Assembly (NCBI GenBank): GCA_036260805.1
Contig: DATALZ010000074.1
Span: 22,606 to 86,605, forward strand
Length of the DNA: 64,000 nt
DNA from: Thermocaproicibacter sp036260805
GTDB lineage: Bacteria > Bacillota > Clostridia > Oscillospirales > Acutalibacteraceae
Direction: 5' to 3'
Shown here: positions 61,097 to 64,000 of the stretch, in pieces
Layout of the letters: every line of letters starts with the position of its first letter
How positions within the stretch are numbered: position 1 is the first letter of the stretch
Program-made: the position numbers and the translations under genes
The notes under the pieces: generated by a model
What the model was told of the DNA's origin: nothing
Seen by the model: only the letters and a program-made list of their open reading frames with translations
Databases searched by the model: none

Positions 61097-61381
61097 TTAG
61101 TCAACTACCGCAAGGATGTCGCTCTGACGGACAATGGTATAATCCTGGCCGTCAAGTTTCACTTCCGTGCCGGAATATTTGCTGGTGATTATACGGTCGC
61201 CTTTCTTGACATACATTTTAACTTCTTTACCATCAACAACACCGCCGGGGCCAACTTCAACAACATCCGCAATCTGGGGCTTCTCTTTTGCGGAACCGGC
61301 AAGAATAATGCCGCCCTTTGTGGTCTCTTCGGCTTCTTCCATTTTAATCAGAACTCTGTCCAATAACGGTTTAATTGTCAT
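61097..61381 (-). CDS. groES: Co-chaperonin GroES
   Basis: A 94-residue GroES with the N-terminal MTIKPLLDRVLIKMEEAEE, the mobile loop TKGGIILAGSAKEKP, and GDRIITSKYSGTEVKLDGQDY. It caps GroEL. GGAGG stands 7 nt before the ATG. It is the first gene of the operon, directly after the CIRCE element. Confidence 0.98.
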   Translation of the reverse strand: MTIKPLLDRVLIKMEEAEETTKGGIILAGSAKEKPQIADVVEVGPGGVVDGKEVKMYVKKGDRIITSKYSGTEVKLDGQDYTIVRQSDILAVVD

Positions 61382-61410
61382 AATATATCCTCCTTAAAGA
61401 CTTTGTTATT

Positions 61411-61437
61411 TTAGCACTCGATGTTCCTGAGTGCTAA
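61411..61437 (-). promoter_or_regulatory. CIRCE operator (HrcA binding site)
   Basis: TTAGCACTC-N9-GAGTGCTAA, a perfect match to the consensus, between the promoter and groES. It indicates heat-shock repression by HrcA, whose gene is not in this window. Confidence 0.97.
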
Positions 61438-61441
61438 CTAT

Positions 61442-61470
61442 ATTTTATCTGCTTCATACTAAAAAATCAA
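61442..61470 (-). promoter_or_regulatory. Sigma-A promoter of groESL
   Basis: TTGATT, 17 bp, TAAAAT on the minus strand, ending 5 bp before the CIRCE element. Confidence 0.75.
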
Positions 61471-61525
61471 GAGGTTTTTTAATAAAAAGCAGGATTTAAT
61501 AATTTTTTTACAAATAGCTGCCAAG

Positions 61526-62440
61526 TCAAGCATTATCTGCGGCAGGAACGATAAAATTCAGGGATTTCGGGATGATTTCAAAAGAAGCGTGATTGACGAA
61601 TTTGCACTCGCCGTCCAGATTTTCTGCAATGGGGCGCTGAGCCTCAATCTCCATTTTTTTGCCGCGGCAGAATGTGAGAAGTCCGGTGAATTCCTTCGCT
61701 GCAAGATGTTTACCCGCTTTATAGAGGCTAACCAGTTTTGGAATTCTGTGCAGTGCCGGCTTTCGGATCAGGACAAAATCGAGCAGCCCGTCGTCCGGTA
61801 AAGCTTCCGGTGCAGCGCAGTAGCCGCCGCCGTAATAGCGGCCGCAGCCAGCTACCGCCATCAGGAAGCTGTCTTTATAAATTTTGGTTCCGTCAATTGT
61901 TATCTGCAGCTCGTCTCCTAATTTGCCTAAAAGAACCTTTACCAGTCCGATGTCATAGGCAGCCGGGCCGCTCAATAACGGAAACCGTTTCATCTTTGCC
62001 ACTTCAATCGGAATTTTTGCGTCCATGCCGACTGTGCAGAGATTGATAGAAATTTTGTCGCTAGACCGAATCAGATCAACTGTTTTGGATGATGCGCTCA
62101 ACTGCTTTTCCGGGGAAAGAAAGTCTGCTTCGTTTCCAAATGTTTTGATATAGTCGTTTCCAGAACCGCAGGGAAAAATACCAACTTCTGCATTTTTCTT
62201 ACCGGCAGCTCCGGCCGCTATTTCACTGAGCGTTCCGTCACCGCCCAGTCCGAAGATTCGAACCGGGTCCCCCTTGTCGGCTTCCTCCGCAGCTAATTCG
62301 GCCGCATGCATGGGATGTTCCGTCTTATGTACGGTATAGCTGATATGCTGTGATTTCAGGTAATTACTTATGTAGGGGAAAAAGGAGCGGTATGGATCCT
62401 TTTTTCCTGCCGCCGGATTCACAATAAAAACGTAGCGCAT
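61526..62440 (-). CDS. Diacylglycerol/lipid kinase family protein (DagK/YegS)
   Basis: A lipid kinase of about 304 residues. The N-terminus has VFIVNPAAGKKD, followed by the nucleotide motif GLGGDGTLSEIA and PCGSGNDYIKTFG. The C-terminal half carries GCGRYYGGGYCAAPEALPDDGLLD. It probably phosphorylates diacylglycerol or a similar lipid at the membrane surface. The start is ATG 62440 with GAGGA 9 nt upstream; a TTG at 62446 is also in frame. It lies 18 bp after the rRNA methyltransferase gene, so the two form an operon. Confidence 0.9.
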   Translation of the reverse strand: MRYVFIVNPAAGKKDPYRSFFPYISNYLKSQHISYTVHKTEHPMHAAELAAEEADKGDPVRIFGLGGDGTLSEIAAGAAGKKNAEVGIFPCGSGNDYIKTFGNEADFLSPEKQLSASSKTVDLIRSSDKISINLCTVGMDAKIPIEVAKMKRFPLLSGPAAYDIGLVKVLLGKLGDELQITIDGTKIYKDSFLMAVAGCGRYYGGGYCAAPEALPDDGLLDFVLIRKPALHRIPKLVSLYKAGKHLAAKEFTGLLTFCRGKKMEIEAQRPIAENLDGECKFVNHASFEIIPKSLNFIVPAADNA

Positions 62441-62458
62441 CAGCAATCATCCTCATTT

Positions 62459-63592
62459 TCAATTTTCTTGTTTTTCATTGAAATACATATAATACTGGCA
62501 GCGGATCATTCCATTGTAAAGTTTTCTGCGGCGAACCGCCTTTCTGCCAAAGCAGCCTTCAAACGTTTCGTCCGGGCTGATAACGGCATAACTCCAGCCA
62601 TGCTTTGGAGCAAATACCTTCCCCATCGTTCGGTACAGTTCTTCCGCACTGCGTAAATCCAGCAGGCGTTCACCGTATGGAGGATTGCAGATAACGCAGC
62701 CATACTCGCCTTCTTCATGGAAGTCCGCAATTGCGCGCTGTTCCACATGAATCCGGTCGGCTACGCCGGCTTTTACGGAATTCTCTTTTGACAGAGCTAC
62801 CGCGGCCGGGTCAATATCGTACCCTTTTGCAGCGAATCCGGCGTCATGCATCTCAAGCGAACGCGCGCGTTCGCGCTCCCGCTTCCAGACGGATTGATTT
62901 ACTGCATCCCAACCTTCGGCTGCGAATCTGCGTCCGACCCCGGGCGCAATGTTCAGCGCAGACAGCGCTGCCTCGATCAATATCGTCCCGGAGCCACAAA
63001 ACGGGTCAATAAAGTTTGCATCATGCCTTAGACGGGAAAAGTACGTCATTGCCGACGCAAGAGTTTCACGAATCGGCGCTTCGGTTGCGTTCGCGCGGTA
63101 CCCGCGTTTATGGAGACCGGCGCCGGTTGTATCAATCATGATGCTCACTTTGTCCTTCATAATGAGGAAATGAATCTGCCGCGGCGCTCCGGATTCTTCG
63201 AACCAGTTAACGGAGTACTTTCGTTTGAGACGTTCAACAACCGCTTTTTTTACGATTGACTGGCAGTCCGGCACGCTCGCCAGTTTTGAATCAAGGCATG
63301 ACCCCTTTACCGGGAATGCATCATTTTTACCGATCCACCGTTCCCAGGGCAGAGCTTTTACGCCCTGAAACAGTTCTTCAAAACTATATGCGGGGAAACA
63401 AGCCATCAGTACTTGTACCCGTTCGCCATAGCGGCTGCAGATGTTTGCGCGGGCAATCATTTCATCTGTGCCGTCAAAAATAACGCGGCCGTTCTGCGAC
63501 TGGACATTTTGGGCGTCCATCCTCTTTAATTCGTCTGCCAGGGGGCCTTCCAGCCCAAACAGACAGGGGCAAACCAACTGAAAATCACTCAT
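62459..63592 (-). CDS. RlmL-type 23S rRNA guanine-N2 methyltransferase
   Basis: A 377-residue protein with an N-terminal ferredoxin-like/THUMP part and a C-terminal class I methyltransferase. SAM motif FIDPFCGSGTILIEAA and catalytic NPPYGERL are clear, and TTGAGLHKRGYR joins the domains. This is the UPF0020 family (RlmL N-terminal half, YpsC), which methylates 23S rRNA; the exact site is inferred. The SD is weak (AAAGG about 12 nt from the ATG). It is upstream of the lipid kinase gene. Confidence 0.9.
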   Translation of the reverse strand: MSDFQLVCPCLFGLEGPLADELKRMDAQNVQSQNGRVIFDGTDEMIARANICSRYGERVQVLMACFPAYSFEELFQGVKALPWERWIGKNDAFPVKGSCLDSKLASVPDCQSIVKKAVVERLKRKYSVNWFEESGAPRQIHFLIMKDKVSIMIDTTGAGLHKRGYRANATEAPIRETLASAMTYFSRLRHDANFIDPFCGSGTILIEAALSALNIAPGVGRRFAAEGWDAVNQSVWKRERERARSLEMHDAGFAAKGYDIDPAAVALSKENSVKAGVADRIHVEQRAIADFHEEGEYGCVICNPPYGERLLDLRSAEELYRTMGKVFAPKHGWSYAVISPDETFEGCFGRKAVRRRKLYNGMIRCQYYMYFNEKQEN

Positions 63593-63636
63593 GTTATGTT
63601 CATACCTTTCTTACGGCAAAATAGTTATTACAATCC

Positions 63637-63750
63637 CAATAAACCCCAAGATTGCCCTGCGAAGCGGGATGCCTGGGTTACCTGCGTAAAAGTCCTTCCA
63701 TAATACCCGCATATTAGGGGAAAAGTTGCCCTCTGGAGGCTAACTTTTTA
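63637..63750. other. Structured intergenic segment (candidate small RNA or leader)
   Basis: On the plus strand CCCAATA can pair with TATTAGGG to close the segment. Inside, AACCCC pairs with GGGTT around a CCC(T)GC-GAA-GCGGG hairpin. The GCGGG strand could instead pair with CCCGC (63706-63710), giving two exclusive folds. AAAAGTT and AACTTTT then form a hairpin followed by T5 and A/T-rich sequence, like a plus-strand terminator. On the minus strand it is the rlmL leader. No ORF or known RNA class recognised. The rest of the gap (63593-63912) is A/T-rich. Confidence 0.4.
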
Positions 63751-63864
63751 AAAAATATTTTATTTTTTATTTTATCTTTATACTGAAGCGAAATTTTCAC
63801 CTTTCAGGCAGCTGCAGTTCAGTTGCTTTCATCTTTGCGGCAACAGATAATTTAACCCATAAAT

Positions 63865-63890
63865 AAGGGGCTGCACCGCTGCAGCCCCTT
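63865..63890 (-). terminator. Hairpin terminator after hpf
   Basis: AAGGGGCTGCA and TGCAGCCCCTT form an 11-bp perfect stem 23 bp after the hpf stop codon. The T-run is weak (ATTTA). Confidence 0.7.
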
Positions 63891-63912
63891 TGATTTCTGC
63901 TACCCGTAATAT

Positions 63913-64000
63913 TTACTCGTCATCCGGTTCCAGCAGCCCAAACCCACCGTCTTTGCGCCGGTACACTACATTAATTTCTCCGCTTTCCTGATTTCTAAAC
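63913..64000 (-). CDS. hpf: Ribosome hibernation factor HPF, C-terminal end only
   Basis: Only the last 29 residues lie in the window; the gene continues beyond the right edge. Translated by hand they read RNQESGEINVVYRRKDGGFG then LLEPDDE, the conserved C-terminal domain end of long HPF (YvyD-type). In the known family this domain dimerises two 70S ribosomes during stationary phase. The call rests on this short segment but the match to the family's end is close. Confidence 0.8.
   Translation of the reverse strand, partial: FRNQESGEINVVYRRKDGGFGLLEPDDE

Noticed and set aside
63637..63750. 6S RNA or SRP RNA
   Set aside because: I could not match the conserved central bubble of 6S RNA or the SRP tetraloop helix; kept only as an unnamed structured segment.

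Overview
The window looks like chromosomal DNA of an anaerobic, moderate-GC Bacillota bacterium in class Clostridia, most like the Oscillospiraceae/Ruminococcaceae. This is inferred from gene content: the hprK-murB-rapZ-whiA-dnaE-pfkA order, a CIRCE-controlled groESL, a 2-hydroxyacyl-CoA-dehydratase-type ATPase/reductase pair, an EFR1-type flavodoxin-ferredoxin, TTG starts with strong Shine-Dalgarno (SD) sequences, and starch and cellodextrin genes. I see no prophage, insertion sequence or CRISPR array. A phylogenetic search would be needed to name the genus.

Layout. 1-3.1 kb (minus): the left-truncated gene of a zinc-ribbon protein kinase homologue that lacks its catalytic residues, then yebC and a pyrB fused to a PyrI-like zinc domain. 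3.2-9.2 kb (plus): a split ATP-driven activase/dehydratase-like pair, then a diguanylate cyclase gene under a c-di-GMP-I riboswitch. 9.2-18.9 kb: a starch module with a secreted amylase lipoprotein, a MalEFG-type importer without its ATPase, cytoplasmic type I pullulanase and an intracellular GH13 alpha-glucosidase. TTCGAA-centred palindromes lie at all three of its promoters. 19-24 kb: a DUF1848 protein, a 153-bp imperfect palindromic element, and DNA repair genes (nfo, ogt, xth) around a beta-CASP nuclease. 24.3-27.4 kb: cyclophilin, ABC exporter, EFR1 protein. 27.6-35.7 kb: a complete kdpFABCDE potassium operon. 35.7-38.5 kb: membrane proteins, including an amino acid permease. 38.7-41.1 kb: a GH94 phosphorylase.

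42-52 kb is the core operon hprK, PHP phosphatase, murB, rapZ, whiA, a QueG-like Fe-S protein and dnaE, followed by pfkA. dnaE appears to start at ATT, and pfkA has its own promoter and a folded leader. 52-54.3 kb is a GH3 beta-glucosidase. 54.5-59.4 kb is an accessory-looking stretch with a DUF4358 protein, tRNA-Gly(CCC), an A/T-rich trio (QueG-like protein, glycosyltransferase, methyltransferase) and several very small genes. 59.4-64 kb (minus) holds groES-groEL, a lipid kinase, an RlmL-type rRNA methyltransferase, a folded intergenic segment and the 3' end of hpf.

How it fits together: extracellular starch is cut by the amylase lipoprotein, imported by MalEFG, debranched by pullulanase and hydrolysed by the alpha-glucosidase. 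Cello-oligosaccharides would be handled by GH94 and GH3. HprK and PfkA connect this to catabolite control and glycolysis. The least ordinary items are the pseudokinase, the ATT-started dnaE, the PyrB-zinc fusion, the shared sugar operators, the pfkA leader, and the palindromic element at 20 kb.
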